A stretch of 64,000 bases of DNA, from NCBI GenBank assembly GCA_024195265.1, contig JAJLRJ010000009.1:7351997-7415996 (forward strand), written 5' to 3'. The notes beneath the pieces are model-generated. The model ran no database searches. It was not told the DNA's origin and saw nothing but the letters and a program-made list of their open reading frames with translations. Source of the stretch: Dendrophyllia cribrosa (Eukaryota > Cnidaria > Anthozoa > Scleractinia > Dendrophylliidae). A program made the translations under genes and the position numbers. Shown piece by piece: positions 11,668-22,293 of the stretch; within the stretch, counting starts at the first letter, position 1, and each line of letters starts with the position of its first letter.

Positions 11668-12130
11668 CTTCCATCAGCTGTAAACTTAGTGACGTAATGC
11701 TTTGTTACGAATGCGCTTCGTAACAAGAACAACGTGAATCCAGCGATAACAATAACTAATTTGTTGTAAATGAATATAAACAACAATAAGCTTAAACATG
11801 TTTCGCATTTGGAGTCTTTAATGCAACATTAAAATCGATCTAAAAGGATTTTTCAACGGAGACACGAGTTTTGATGCGTATCTACCTTGAAATAACAAAA
11901 TTTAGTCTTCACTAAGTATGTGTTCCTCGGTGGTCAAGTGGTTTAGTTGTCAAGACTTTTTTCATTTTTTTGTTTCTTCTTCGGACTGGACATTATGAAA
12001 GTGATGTAGCTTTTTTTGCGTTCGTCAAAAATCCTTACATTTAATTTAAAAAATTATCGAACCGTGTCAGTGTGAAAACATAAGCTTACCGCAATATTGC
12101 GTTACGCGTTGGCATTTCTTATTCTTAGGA
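11668..12130. repeat. duplicated ~470 bp segment, copy B (tRNA-like core decayed)
   Basis: Same unit as 9367-9840. The A-box region survives in altered form (GGTGGTCAAGTGG near 11931-11943), while the B-box half is replaced by unrelated T-rich sequence. The right-hand part (GAACCGTGTCAGTGTGAAAA) again matches copy A. Confidence 0.8.
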
Positions 12131-12296
12131 GACTTTGATTTTACTTAAAACAACAGTATCAACCTCGTATTTCCAAAAGAGAACGAGAAAATGTACTTCG
12201 AAGCTCAAAGCATTTAATTTAGAATACAAATGGGGCTTTCAATTTAGAAGAATAACATTTCAAATGTTTTATTTTCTAGAATCATTATTCACAAAC

Positions 12297-12835
12297 CTCT
12301 TAGCGTATCAATTTCATCCGGCAAAAATATTCCGGCGAAGACGTAAAGATCCATCACTGATCCATGGAACTGGTTGCCTTTATCACCGTCACTGCCAATC
12401 ATGTAGTGCTTCCCTGTAGGTCCGTAAAACGTTTCCCCAGAATAATATGTTCTACTGCCTATTTCTTTACCGTCAGCATAGATCAACACAGTCCCTGTGA
12501 CGTGATCCCACGTGACTGCCACGTGAGTCCAGTTGCTCAAAGACACGTCCATACTGTGCAAGGACCACCACTCTTCGCTTCCGTTTTTGTGACGAGTGAA
12601 TGCAATCCTCTGACTTCTGGTGCTAAGGCGAAACTGCCATGGATCATGCCAATCGCTATAAATAGTTGCATTCTGATCGTGGACCCATTCCATTTGTTTT
12701 ATCCAACATGAAATTGTAAAGCTCTTGCCGTTCAGATTAATTATTGGGGCAGTGGCGAAAGGATTTAATTGGTTGAAAATAGGAGCCTTGCTACCTGGAC
12801 AACGCCCCTCTGTAAAAGACATCGATCTATTGAAT
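12297..12835 (-). CDS. laminin-G-like (concanavalin-A-like) domain exon
   Basis: After a T-rich acceptor, a 539-nt frame encodes most of a LamG/ConA-like jelly-roll domain. SFTISCWIK and a WQFRL strand come first, then SNWTHVAVTWD and GTVLIYADGKEIG, and last a GSVMDLYVFAGIFLPDEIDTL segment, which is the usual C-terminal motif of laminin-G-3 domains. The start phase (2) matches the small exon at 12949-13000. The 3' end is less certain. A donor AG/GTTTGT at 12297 gives phase 1, matching the FN3 exon. Without splicing, the frame would end at a TGA at 12289-12291, making this the last exon. Predicted extracellular, binding carbohydrate or protein. Confidence 0.8.
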
Positions 12836-12948
12836 CTGAAAAAAAAAATCTCTAGCCTTAACAGATGAACCTGTTTTAGCGTAAATATTAAACCAAATTA
12901 TGTCTCCCTTGATAACGAACAGAATTTAGTCCATAATTTGCGACTTAC

Positions 12949-13000
12949 TTTATGTCCTGATCCCAGCCATCCAATATCCAGTGTCCAAGGACTTCAAACT
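12949..13000 (-). CDS. small exon opening the laminin-G-like domain
   Basis: A 52-nt exon between acceptor ATAATTTTCAG and a GTAAGT donor. It reads FEVLGHWILDGWDQDI, matching the first strand of LamG-like domains (aromatic, W, L and D spacing). It enters in phase 1, as the SRCR exon leaves, and exits in phase 2, as the main LamG exon requires. That phase agreement on both sides is the main support. Confidence 0.65.
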
Positions 13001-13058
13001 CTGAAAATTATACATTATATATATCATATAGACGTCACCTGATTATAGGAATTCTAAG

Positions 13059-15154
13059 GAGTTGTGGAGTTACACGAGCCAACCGCGAGCCCGAGTCAAC
13101 CTCGAGTCACGAGTCAACCTCGAGTCAAGCCAAAAAATTAAAAAAATATATATATTTATGAATATATATTGTAGGGAAAAAATATATGAATATATCAAGA
13201 TATCAAGATATATTTTACGGTGGCCCACAACGGTCACAGCAAGAGCAAAAGACCCACGGCAAAAAGGCTCACGGCAAAAGCAAAAGGCTCACGGCACTGG
13301 CAAGCAAAACCAAAAGGCTCACACCAAAAGGAAAAGCAAAAGGCTCACGGCAAAAGCAAAAAGCTCACGGCAAAAGCAAAAAGCTCACGGCAAAAGCAAA
13401 AAGCTCACGGCAAAAGCAAAAAGCTCACGGCAAAAGCAAAAAGCTCACGGCAAGAGCAAAAAGCTCACGGCAAGAGTGAAATCTTAAGGAGACTGGGAAC
13501 TATGTCGAGATAGCAGTTTTAAAAACAGATTTTTCCCCATTTTTTTCTCTGTACTTTTTTTTTATCATAATTCTTGTTGTCTAAATGGCCTCACAGTGGT
13601 AAACAGCCCGAAAAAAATATATTTGAGATATGAAAGACAATTGAAGCTTATTTTTATATTCGCACCCGAACGTGGACCTTTTGGACAATCTGCTATTCAT
13701 ACGGTAGTCCAGAATTTTCGTAAAATTTCCATGTAATCTGACTTATTCTTGCCGATCCAAAATATGATGTCTTTGTTAAGATGCATTGAGCGATTCTGCT
13801 AGTGAGCGTTGTTGATTTGATTCAGACTAATTTTCCAAGTTTGTGTGAGAATTTGTCTACTGAACTCACAGTAAATGTCATGCAACCTCTCGTTCAAAGA
13901 CCATAAATACAAGACTGAAAGTAGGTTGAACAACACGAAATGAATTTCTTACAAACTCTGTTAAAAATATAATATTATTAATAAGGTAGGTAAATATTAT
14001 TCTGAAAATTCCTCGAGCATTGGAACTCACAGACTGGAATAACCCCTATGAATAGCTAATACCAGCCAGCCGACGCACAGTCCCGTACGACTAAAATTAA
14101 ACCACTGCGAATAATTCGAACGGGAGTCCAGACTTTCGTAGAATTTCCATGTAAATACCTATTTGCCTCACGGCAGTATATCCCATCTTTGTTTAAAAGT
14201 TTCAAGGGAGTCTGTTAATAATATATTATTCAGCTGGTGCAGACCGTGCAAATGCCAACTCATTTCTCTCTTAGTGACACCTCTCGCGCTCGCGGGAACA
14301 CGCAGTCTGTACGTTCGAATACTCGAGAAATTTTCATAATAATATTTCTCTACCTTTTTCGTAATATTTTATTTTTACATGTAACAGAGTTTGTGAAAAA
14401 TTATTTCGCGATTATTCAACCTACTTTTAGTCTTGTATTTAATAGTCCGTCTTTGAACAAGCAGTTGTGTGACCAAGTTATACTCGTGAGTTCATGTGTA
14501 AAATGAGTTGTTCGCGTAGTGTACACAGACTGAGCAAATTAGTCTGAATCAAATCAACAACGCTCACTAGAATCGCTTAATGCATCTTAACAAAGACATC
14601 ATATTTTGGATCTCAAGAATAAGTCAGATTACATGGAAATTCTACGAAAATTCTGGACTACGTATGAATAGCAGATTGTCCAAAAAGTCCACGTACGGGT
14701 GCGAATATAAAAATAAGCTTCAGTTGTCTTTCATGCATGTGAATCATGTCTCAAATATATTTTTTTCGGGCTGTTTACCACTGTGAGACCATTTAGACAA
14801 CAAGAATTATGATAAAAAAAAGTATAGAGAAAAAAAAGGGAGAAAAAAATCTGTTTTTTAAACTGCTATCTCGACATAGTTCCCAGTCTCCTTAAGATTT
14901 CACTCTTGCCGTGAGCTTTTTGCTCTTGCCGTGAGCTTTTTGCTTTTGCTGTGAGCCTTTTGCTTTTGTCGTGGGTCTTTTGCTCTTGCGGTGACGGTTG
15001 TGGGCCACCGTAATTATCATATATTTTTTTTCCTACAATATATATTCATACATATTCCTACATATTTTTTTTCTAATTTTTGGCTTGACTCGAGGTTGAC
15101 TCGTGACTCGAGGTGGACTCGGGCTCGCGGTTGGCTCGTGCAATGCCACAACTC
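13059..15154. mobile_element. giant foldback element, ~2.1 kb, with ~1 kb inverted arms
   Basis: The termini GAGTTGTGG...CACGAGCCAACCGCGAGCC (13059 on) and its complement (to 15154) bound two arms that mirror each other. Each arm carries, from outside in: a GAGTCAACCTCGAGTC block, an AT-rich block, an 18-bp tandem array, then about 600 bp of unique sequence (for example GTGAGCGTTGTTGATTTGAT against its complement near 14547). The central ~200 bp around 14060-14280 are unpaired. There is no transposase frame. The architecture resembles Foldback-type DNA elements, which carry long inverted repeats with internal tandem units. No target-site duplication is evident. Confidence 0.85.
13240..13480 (+). 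repeat. 18-bp tandem array in the left foldback arm
   Basis: About eleven copies of an 18-bp unit (AAAGCTCACGGCAAAAGC, with AGG and GAGC variants). The unit is divisible by three and has no stop, so three overlapping frames of 97-141 codons read as Lys/Gly/Ser/Ala-rich repeats. These are artefacts of the array rather than supported genes. The right arm has only about four units (14899-14996). Confidence 0.85.
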
Positions 15155-16339
15155 ATTTTGTTATATAGCGGTGTTAAGTTTTTCTTTAGTTTGTCAGTTT
15201 TATTTTCCACCGTTGAGTTCAACGATACGCCTCGTGCAGTACATTAGCCTCTAGCAGAGTTCTCTAGGTTCTTCTACAGCGCCGTAAGCAATGTAAGTGT
15301 CCGAATTAGTTGTCAGACTTCTGTTTCGTTTCGCCTTTGCGTTAGTATTTGTACATTTTGTAAGTTAGTTATTTGTTTGTTATTTCAGTTTCAACCTCAT
15401 CTTATCTCATCTCATCTCATCGCATCGTACTTATGTTATTCATCTTACTCGACTGATTATTCAATTGTCAACTCCGATTTGGAAGAATAAAAATGAGCGT
15501 TAAATTGTTGCTGTAAACGGGACATTTGTCTAGAAGTTCGCCTCCGGCGGTTACAAATATATATATAAACTTTCCATTATTTCTTTTACGTGCGCCGATC
15601 ATCCAGCCGGCACTGCACGTGGCCACCAAAACTTGGCCGTAGCGGGATAACCACATTAATAAGGTCGGACTCATGACTCATGACTTCGCTATTGTTCGGG
15701 ATTTTTGTTTGATAATATTCAAACACTGGATACAGAAGAGATGTCCTAATTGTCAGCCATTGAAAATGCAAAGGACAGACAAAAGCGACAATTAAATTAC
15801 CCAATGTGTTGTTACAAGAACAAAAGCATTCTGGAAAGCTACCTTTGCTTCAGGGAGTGAGATTACTACATGCTTTATATTACGCTATTTGAAAGACAAA
15901 TTTTATGATAAAGTTAAACTGTTTTGTACCTGAAAGTTATCTGCTTTCCAAGAAGATCTATAGTGAGCTAAAGCTTGTTTTCATTGTAACAGGGATCGCT
16001 TAATCCTCCATTTCCTTAGTTATTTGGTTTTAAAAACTCAGGAATAATTTGCATGTTCCTGCTCAAACAAACATTTTGCTTGATTTATATACGAGTGGCA
16101 ATTGTCCGCACAGTCAAGTGTCGCCAAGCCAAGTTCAGGTTAGTGCGGGAGATGAAATGATATAGAACGTACAGTTAGGGACCTATGTTTGGACCATTTT
16201 CCAATTTTGTTTCAACCTTACATATAGATGCATTTGAAATTTCTGCTGTACTTTGGAAGTTTGAGGGCAGTTCTGGTGTAGAGCAACTTGCACAATTTGA
16301 ATTAGTAGATGGATGTCTTTGTTATCATAATTAACTTAC
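15155..16339. other. intron between SRCR and laminin-G exons, plus one unused exon-like site
   Basis: A (TCATC)n-like run occurs near 15400-15422. An exon-like 28-nt stretch with a GTACAAA donor (minus strand, near 15930-15957) does not fit the phases of the neighbouring exons as well as the direct SRCR to 13000 join. Confidence 0.4.
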
Positions 16340-16657
16340 TCGAACAGATGACAGATGCATCTTCACGATGTTCAGGATTACAGTTATGGTTTCCCCATCC
16401 CACATGCTGACAGTTCTCAATGGCACTTTCCTGCCCCTGGCATTCCACATTGTCCATCCATATATAGCCATTTCCCCTACCAAACCAAGCATTTCTTATA
16501 GCATTGAGTGCTTTAGGATACCCAAGTTGGCGACATACGACTTGTGCGTCCTCTGTACCCCATTTATCGTCACAAACAGTCCCCCAGGCGCCATTGTGAA
16601 ATATTTCCACTCTTCCTTCTCCATCCCATTTTCCTCCAGCTAACCTCAAGACTTTCC
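16340..16657 (-). CDS. scavenger receptor cysteine-rich (SRCR) domain exon
   Basis: A single 318-nt exon (106 codons) encodes a complete SRCR domain. It starts LRLAGG, then GRVEIFHNGAWGTVCDD, VVCRQLGYP and the WMDNVECQG segment, and ends with a final NCNP..VICS. Six cysteines are present, the group A number. It is bounded by a CTTGCCGCAG acceptor and a perfect GTAAGT donor, both in phase 1. SRCR modules are extracellular, disulfide-bonded, and bind polyanionic or microbial ligands or other proteins. It is probably followed in the transcript by 12949-13000 and the laminin-G exon. Confidence 0.92.
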
Positions 16658-16813
16658 CTGCGGCAAGATCAAAGTTGAAACAAATATATTTCGATACTTC
16701 TCGGATAAACAAAACGTTCTACATGTGTTAATAAGGATCATAGAAAATTTGTCGTGCCTCGGGAGCTAAGCCGCGCGAATTCGAGCGAAAAATATATTTA
16801 TATATATATATAT

Positions 16814-17103
16814 ATACACCAAATTGAAGAAACGTTGTCGGGTGAAAAGCATAAACCATGAACGATGCGACCCAAAGGGTTACTGGGAAGTTGGAAAAAT
16901 TAATCTTCGTCTGTCACAGAATACACATTTTATTTAACACAGGATGCATAAATCATGCTCTAAAATGTCTGAAACAAAGAAAACATCTTGATTATCAAGA
17001 AATGGAATATTACTAGCTTGCTAATGCTACCTACCCAGAATCCCATTCGGTCTCATCGTTCATGGTTTTCACGAGTCAACGTTTCTTCAATTTGGTGTAT
17101 ATA
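16814..17103. mobile_element. MITE with ACACCAAATTGAAGAAACG termini
   Basis: TATACACCAAATTGAAGAAA at the left and its complement ending TTTGGTGTATA at the right bound about 290 bp. The next inner blocks (CATGAACGATG / CATCGTTCATG) also pair. Flanking TA suggests a mariner-like target site. The left flank is an (AT)n run. Confidence 0.8.
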
Positions 17104-17893
17104 CTGAATGGTGTCCTGCAGTTACCTGGCAACAATGTGGTACTACTTCATGTAAGCCTATATAGGAGCATGGTAAACAAAGATGGCGGACGGTAAACGG
17201 TACGCGAACCATCGAAAGGACCTTTTACCAACGTGTTTGGTTGCAAAAAAGACGAAGTGGAATGGCGAAAGGCCTCATACGCAAATCGAGAGTTTCGACT
17301 CGCGGTGCACCCTCCCCCGAGTTTCGCGAGGTTCTGCGAGACACGTATTTCTAGTTTAGTTGTATATGTCGAAACAGCAAGCCAAAGGATTAACAAAAAC
17401 TAACATTTTAAGGTACATAATTTCCAACCAATTGCTGTCATGTTCTTTGAAATGAATACTCTTGTTGGAGTTGTGAATCTGAGATGGGAGTAAATTTGAG
17501 ACTACAATGTCCATAGCGACTAAGATGCAGACATATCGCCAAACACATTGTAACGTATTTGCATTATGAGATTCAGCTGATTAATACCAGTTCATCAAAT
17601 ACGTAAAACCGAAAAGCATTTGAATGTTTCAACACTAAACGCCACTTAGTAAGATCGGTTTAGGTCGTGATGGCGTCTCGCAAAGTCTACTTTTTTACGT
17701 AGTCAGATCAGCCCTGCAGTTTATTGTATGTTTAAACTAAGGACCCAACCAAATGTGTGATTATAAATTTATTCATGCCTGTTTCAGTCTCTTGAAAGAG
17801 TTGACTGGGGCTTGGCTTGATTACTACACATGTTATAAATCTTTTTATCTCTCTATTTAACTGTTGATATTGATCTGAGGAGCATTGACTTAC
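17104..17893. other. noncoding stretch with a dispersed repeat fragment
   Basis: About 17285-17356 (GTGCACCCTCCCCCGAGT...CTAGTTTA) resembles 36886-36945 in inverted orientation, marking a dispersed repeat. Nothing else was recognised. Confidence 0.4.
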
Positions 17894-17930
17894 CAGAGGC
17901 AGAGACCATGGTTATTAAGCTTGCACAAAT
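17894..17930 (-). CDS. candidate small exon, PAN/apple-like end
   Basis: A 37-nt stretch between an ATTGCGACAG acceptor and a GTAAGTC donor. Joined in phase to the exon at 18183-18235 it reads LCKLNNHGLCL, resembling the CELNN motif of PAN domains. Its exit phase (2) does not match the SRCR exon, so an intervening exon would be needed, or the assignment is wrong. Confidence 0.35.
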
Positions 17931-18182
17931 CTGTCGCAATAAAAAACAAACAGATGGATAAAAGAAAGTGGAGTGATTTTTTTTAATAAAAGCATAAGTC
18001 AAAATCGTGTTGTTGTTGTCTTTTTTCTGTTGATGTCATTGTATAAAACATTTAGCTTCGCAGGTTATAGGCTACCTAAAAGCCTCTTGCGACGATGTAT
18101 AATGAAAAGGCTTGAATTAAGTTATCTCTAACTGATAAAGATTTCGATTTTCAAGCTTGGTTGTTATTGTCGTGATGCTTAC

Positions 18183-18235
18183 CGTAAATATGAGCCGAGC
18201 AGTGTTCATCGTCATGTTCTAACATACATTCCAAA
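18183..18235 (-). CDS. candidate small exon, PAN/apple-like core
   Basis: A 53-nt stretch between an ATTGTTTTCCAG acceptor and a GTAAGC donor. It reads LECMLEHDDEHCSAHIY, with two cysteines spaced as in the helix-strand core of PAN/apple domains. Exit phase 1 matches the next candidate. Its place in the SRCR/LamG/FN3 gene is an inference from strand, spacing and phase. Confidence 0.4.
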
Positions 18236-18639
18236 CTGGAAAACAATCATATAAAATGCATTTTAAAGACCTCAGCACACCTTGGCATTTTTTTCTAATA
18301 TCCCATATAGAATATTTATGTTTGTTGATACATGCTTGCTGCACTTATATTATTGACAGCAGACTCGTCAACGATCATTATAACCCTTGGAGGTACAATA
18401 TGGCATTATCATCAATACACAAGGCCAAATATTGAATTGCCCTCCACTAAAACTTTCAATTAGCGGGCCAAACACCAAGTGTGCGGACTACAAATGGATT
18501 TGCCGCCCTGCTTCTGATTGGCTGAGAAGACGTCGTACGACTGCTGTCGACCAATCAGATCCTAAGGATACCATTTTAAAGCGCGAGTTTGGTAGCGCTC
18601 GTTTATGATTTTTTTGTGGGAAAGCTTTTTCAAAGCTTT

Positions 18640-18942
18640 TGAGATGGAAGAACTTCCAAATTTCGACGTTTTTACCAGCAGTCAGAATTAACTGAACGAA
18701 ATCGAGAAAAAACCTCAAGCAAAATATACACAAAGAGAGTTACTGAATGGGGAATGAAAAAGGTTTGGCAAATGGTGCGAGAAGCGAGCAATCAAGATCG
18801 ATTTGAAAACCATTGCTCGGAAAGAACTTAACGAGGTTTTAAGAACGTTCTACGCAGAGGTAAAAGCCGAAAAAGGACAGCCACTGACTCCAATTGTTTG
18901 ACAGGAATTAGAGCAGCTATACATGAGGGTCTGGATGGAGGG
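18640..18942 (+). pseudogene. Crypton-type tyrosine recombinase N-terminal relic (ZMYM/KIAA1958-like)
   Basis: One frame reads YTKRVTEWGMKKVW. After a frame change it reads KELNEVLRTFYAEVKAEKGQPLTP, and after a stop and another frame change GIRAAIHEGL. Together these follow the conserved order in the N-terminal domain of Crypton-derived proteins: the NTKR...W motif, then ELxxxLxxFYxEVRxxxGxxYxPxSL, then GIRAAI. At least one stop and two frame changes make it inactive. In the family this region lies ahead of the tyrosine recombinase catalytic domain, which is not present here. Confidence 0.55.
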
Positions 18943-18944
18943 AT

Positions 18945-19028
18945 TCAAATGTCAGTTGTCAGTTAAAATTTAGGCCATTTGTCAGTTGTCGGTTAAATTT
19001 TGTCTCCTTTGTAAGTTGTCAGTTAAAT
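18945..19028 (+). repeat. short tandem repeat of TTGTCAGTTGTCAGTTAAAT-like units
   Basis: Three imperfect units of about 30-37 bp immediately follow the Crypton-like relic. Confidence 0.7.
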
Positions 19029-22000
19029 GACTGTTAATAATTAACTAAGATCTGAAATAACTGTCTTGGCGCATTTTAGACTCCCTATAATGATTAAAAA
19101 TGCATATCATAGTCTTCAACATCATGGTCTTTGTAGAAATTATTTGTTTCAATTTTGCCTGTTATAATATTACATGTAGATAACTTGTACGCACGGGAAT
19201 AATGTTAAATATGTTGATTGATACATGTAATATGCAAACTGACTAAAGCTAATTGGGAGTATTAGACTTAGCTGAAAGAAGACTTGGATCAGACATATTC
19301 TTTAATATGCAGTCACCAGCTGGCTTCTGTTTCCTTATTTACTTTCAGGCCTTCTAGAGGGGGGCGTATTTAAAACTTAAAGATGGACTTGTTGTTCCAG
19401 GAACATAAAGTACGATATACAAGTCAAAACCTATCATTGATATACTGAAAACAGAACTTGATAAGAAAGTATTGAAACTGTCCCATAAAAAAATTGGAAA
19501 TGTTGAGGTAAAAAATATAATTAGGTGATTCTTACCCAACCTAAGTGGCTGTGGAGAGCGGGGCTTATTAAATATTAAATAGAGAGGGCGGCTTATTAAA
19601 AACCTCGAAGTTCACGAGGGGCGGCTTATTAGAGAGGGGGCTTAATAGAGATGGGGGCGTAATAGAGTATATTATGCGACTTTTCTGACAATTCATATAT
19701 AGGCTATTCCCCGAGGGTGACCGCTTAATAGAGGTTTGACTGTAATTATACAGCGTTCTCATATTAAAATTGTAAATATTTTGGTTATTCAGTGTTTCAA
19801 AGGTGCAGGTGTCTAATAATACATAATAAGTTGTTTTCTTTTATGTTAGTATTCTATTTTAAGTTAAACTTTTCCTTTTTCCTAGATAAACTTCATCGGC
19901 TTTGTAGCAATTATTTGTTTGAATAAAACTTCAAAGCACGAGAATAAAGTTGAATATGTTGATTCATTATACGCAAACGAAACTTTAGCTTTTTAATGTT
20001 CTGCTACTACTGAGGCGAAAATGACTGATTCTAAATTCAGAACGTTTCATTTATTGCATATAACATGTTTAAGGAGCAATCTGACATAACCCTGCTCCTA
20101 AAAACAGCCCGAAATTGAAGAAAGGAGCTGTTTGTATACTAAGTGGAACTTTCCTTGAAATTCATCCAAAAAAGAAATTATATATTTTTATTGCGACCAA
20201 CACTTTTAAAACAATCCACTCCCCCAGTGCGTCACTTAAGTTTTGTCTGTTGATATATAAAACAGAATAATATCGAAAAGAAAAAAATGCATAATTTCGA
20301 AAATTTTGTTGTCTGAATTCTGGGTATGTACGTATTTAACCGACCGATGGCTTTCATCCTCAAGGTAATGAAATTACAAGCGACTAACGAGTTTATACTC
20401 GCTATATCCTCTCCGAACACAACAAATAGCGCACAGGCTCCTCTTACTGTACTATCGGATAAAAATTATTTGAATTCTTGGGCAAACATGGTTTGAGAAG
20501 TGTTATTTCAAACATTTGTTTTGAAACAGCGTTCTCATGATCATAAACATAACCAATAATGAAAAGGCTGCTAGCTTCACATTCGCACTTATGTCAAGGA
20601 TTGCATGCAAGTATCAGTGTTAAACAAATACTTCGAAACCATGAATGATCCAGTATTTTTCGGTTTATTTCTATTTTCTGAACTTTAGATCGAAAATTTG
20701 TTCCAAACGTAAATGAAACGAGTAAAGTGTTTTAAATCTTAAACCAAAGAACTTTACCTTTTTTTAATTTCTCTTGTTTTCGGAGCAACATTATCTTTGG
20801 GTGGGCTGATGCACTTGCTTGTTTATGTTCTTGTTGGATTTTTAAAAGTAGATCTCAGGAGAATCTGTTTGTTTTTGAAATCCATCTATTGTGTCATGAC
20901 TTTTTATCTTTCGTTCAAATTTGACTGTTTAACTAGGTGCTGAACAGGTTATTATATAAACTCGCACTTACAAAAATAAAAAGTTTAATACATTTCAAAC
21001 CGAAATAGTCTACTACTAAAATCTGAATTCTTAGACTAGACTTACCTAAGTGTAGCAATGTCGGTTAACCTTTAGTAGCTATAGCTTCAAACCAGCTCAA
21101 ACGTTTCTTTAATATGAAACTAACATCCAGCACTACGGCTTCCTTTATGACTGCGTTGAAGACACTGATTAAAAGGACAGTTAAATGGAAATTTGTGGCT
21201 AAAGTTCACCTGCTGTACGTCAAACGTTAATTTCGTATTTGATTGGAACTTTGACATTGGAAGGTTAGACAGCTCTGAAAACAAAAAAGTATATTTCTTT
21301 ACAAGTCGAGATCTCGAGTAATAAGTCAAGATCTTAAGTTATACAATTTTTGCGTCGACGAAGGAGACGCTTCCTAATCTTGTCGGCTAGCCTTAGTCTG
21401 TTTGACAATAAAGACTCCGAAAAGACGGTGAAAAAAAATTAAATTTCTTCTTTAGATGAAATAAGGCCCAGTAAGACCTATGGATATTAAATAGATTCTG
21501 TTGATGTATGAAATTTAATTATGAAAAATAATAATTAAAAAAATAATATCGACAAGGCTAAAAGATAAATAAAAAACCGAACGTTTTCAACTAATTAAAT
21601 GATCTTCAGACAAAAAGACCGTCCGCTGATGCATGTCCATTTACGGACGGTCTTAAGAACACTTAACACGTTTGGCCTTCTAAATAGTATTTTACATCTT
21701 AAGCAAATATTATGGACAAATAATATAGTGAATCGTTCTGCAAACGTATGAAATATTCTGCAGACGTATGAAATCGTCGAGTTATGTTTTCGGCTCTGAA
21801 TTTTCTTTGTGTAGGATTTTTGTACCGGCAGGCTTTGCGTTTTAATAAATTGCCATTTGCTTAGCGATCGAGGTTTCAAGTGTCGGCTACTGAATGGCGC
21901 TCAAAACAAACGGGAATCAAAACTGCCTCGAGGCCGTCATTCCAAAGCCACCTGCTAAAACTATAACAGGGCTACACGTCCTACCACCATTGGTTAGCCA

Positions 22001-22218
22001 ATTAGGCTGCGAACATCACAAAGGTAGATGAAAACACATTGAAAATGGTTTGATGCTTTCCATGCAATTTTAGATTTTTATCACAAAATCTATTTCCAAG
22101 AAATTACTTATTAGTGTGGTTTAACTATAGATATTGGCAGCATAAGTAAATAAAAGGCTTCGGTGTTGCATTAAAGTGTCCGTACATGATAAAAATAGTT
22201 ACTACAACGAAATATACA

Positions 22219-22220
<2 letters not shown>
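19029..22220. other. long AT-rich noncoding stretch
   Basis: Around 19560-19745 lie fragments rich in GGCTTATTAGAG and a GACCGCTTAATAGAGGT end, related to pogo-type MITEs (also at 30470-30500 and 42141-42240). A possible exon on the minus strand at about 21120-21280 has a good acceptor but no recognisable domain. Otherwise nothing was recognised. Confidence 0.45.

Positions 22221-22290
<70 letters not shown>
22221..22290. repeat. (AT)n microsatellite, ~70 bp
   Basis: An uninterrupted alternating TA run. Confidence 0.95.

Positions 22291-22293
<3 letters not shown>

Noticed and set aside
13062..13513. Three overlapping 97-141-codon plus-strand frames rich in Lys, Ala, Gly and Ser
   Set aside because: They are translations of the 18-bp tandem array in the left foldback arm. 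All three frames are open only because the unit is a multiple of three without stops.
15930..15957. 28-nt exon-like stretch (minus strand) with acceptor and GTACAAA donor between the SRCR and laminin-G exons
   Set aside because: Its exit phase does not match the exon at 12949-13000, and the direct SRCR join to that exon is consistent without it.
17148..17396. 82-codon minus-strand frame
   Set aside because: It overlaps a dispersed repeat and shows no domain.
21120..21285. Possible exon on the minus strand after a TTTTTTGTTTTCAG acceptor
   Set aside because: No recognisable domain, no clear donor, and no phase link to neighbours. Too weak to call.
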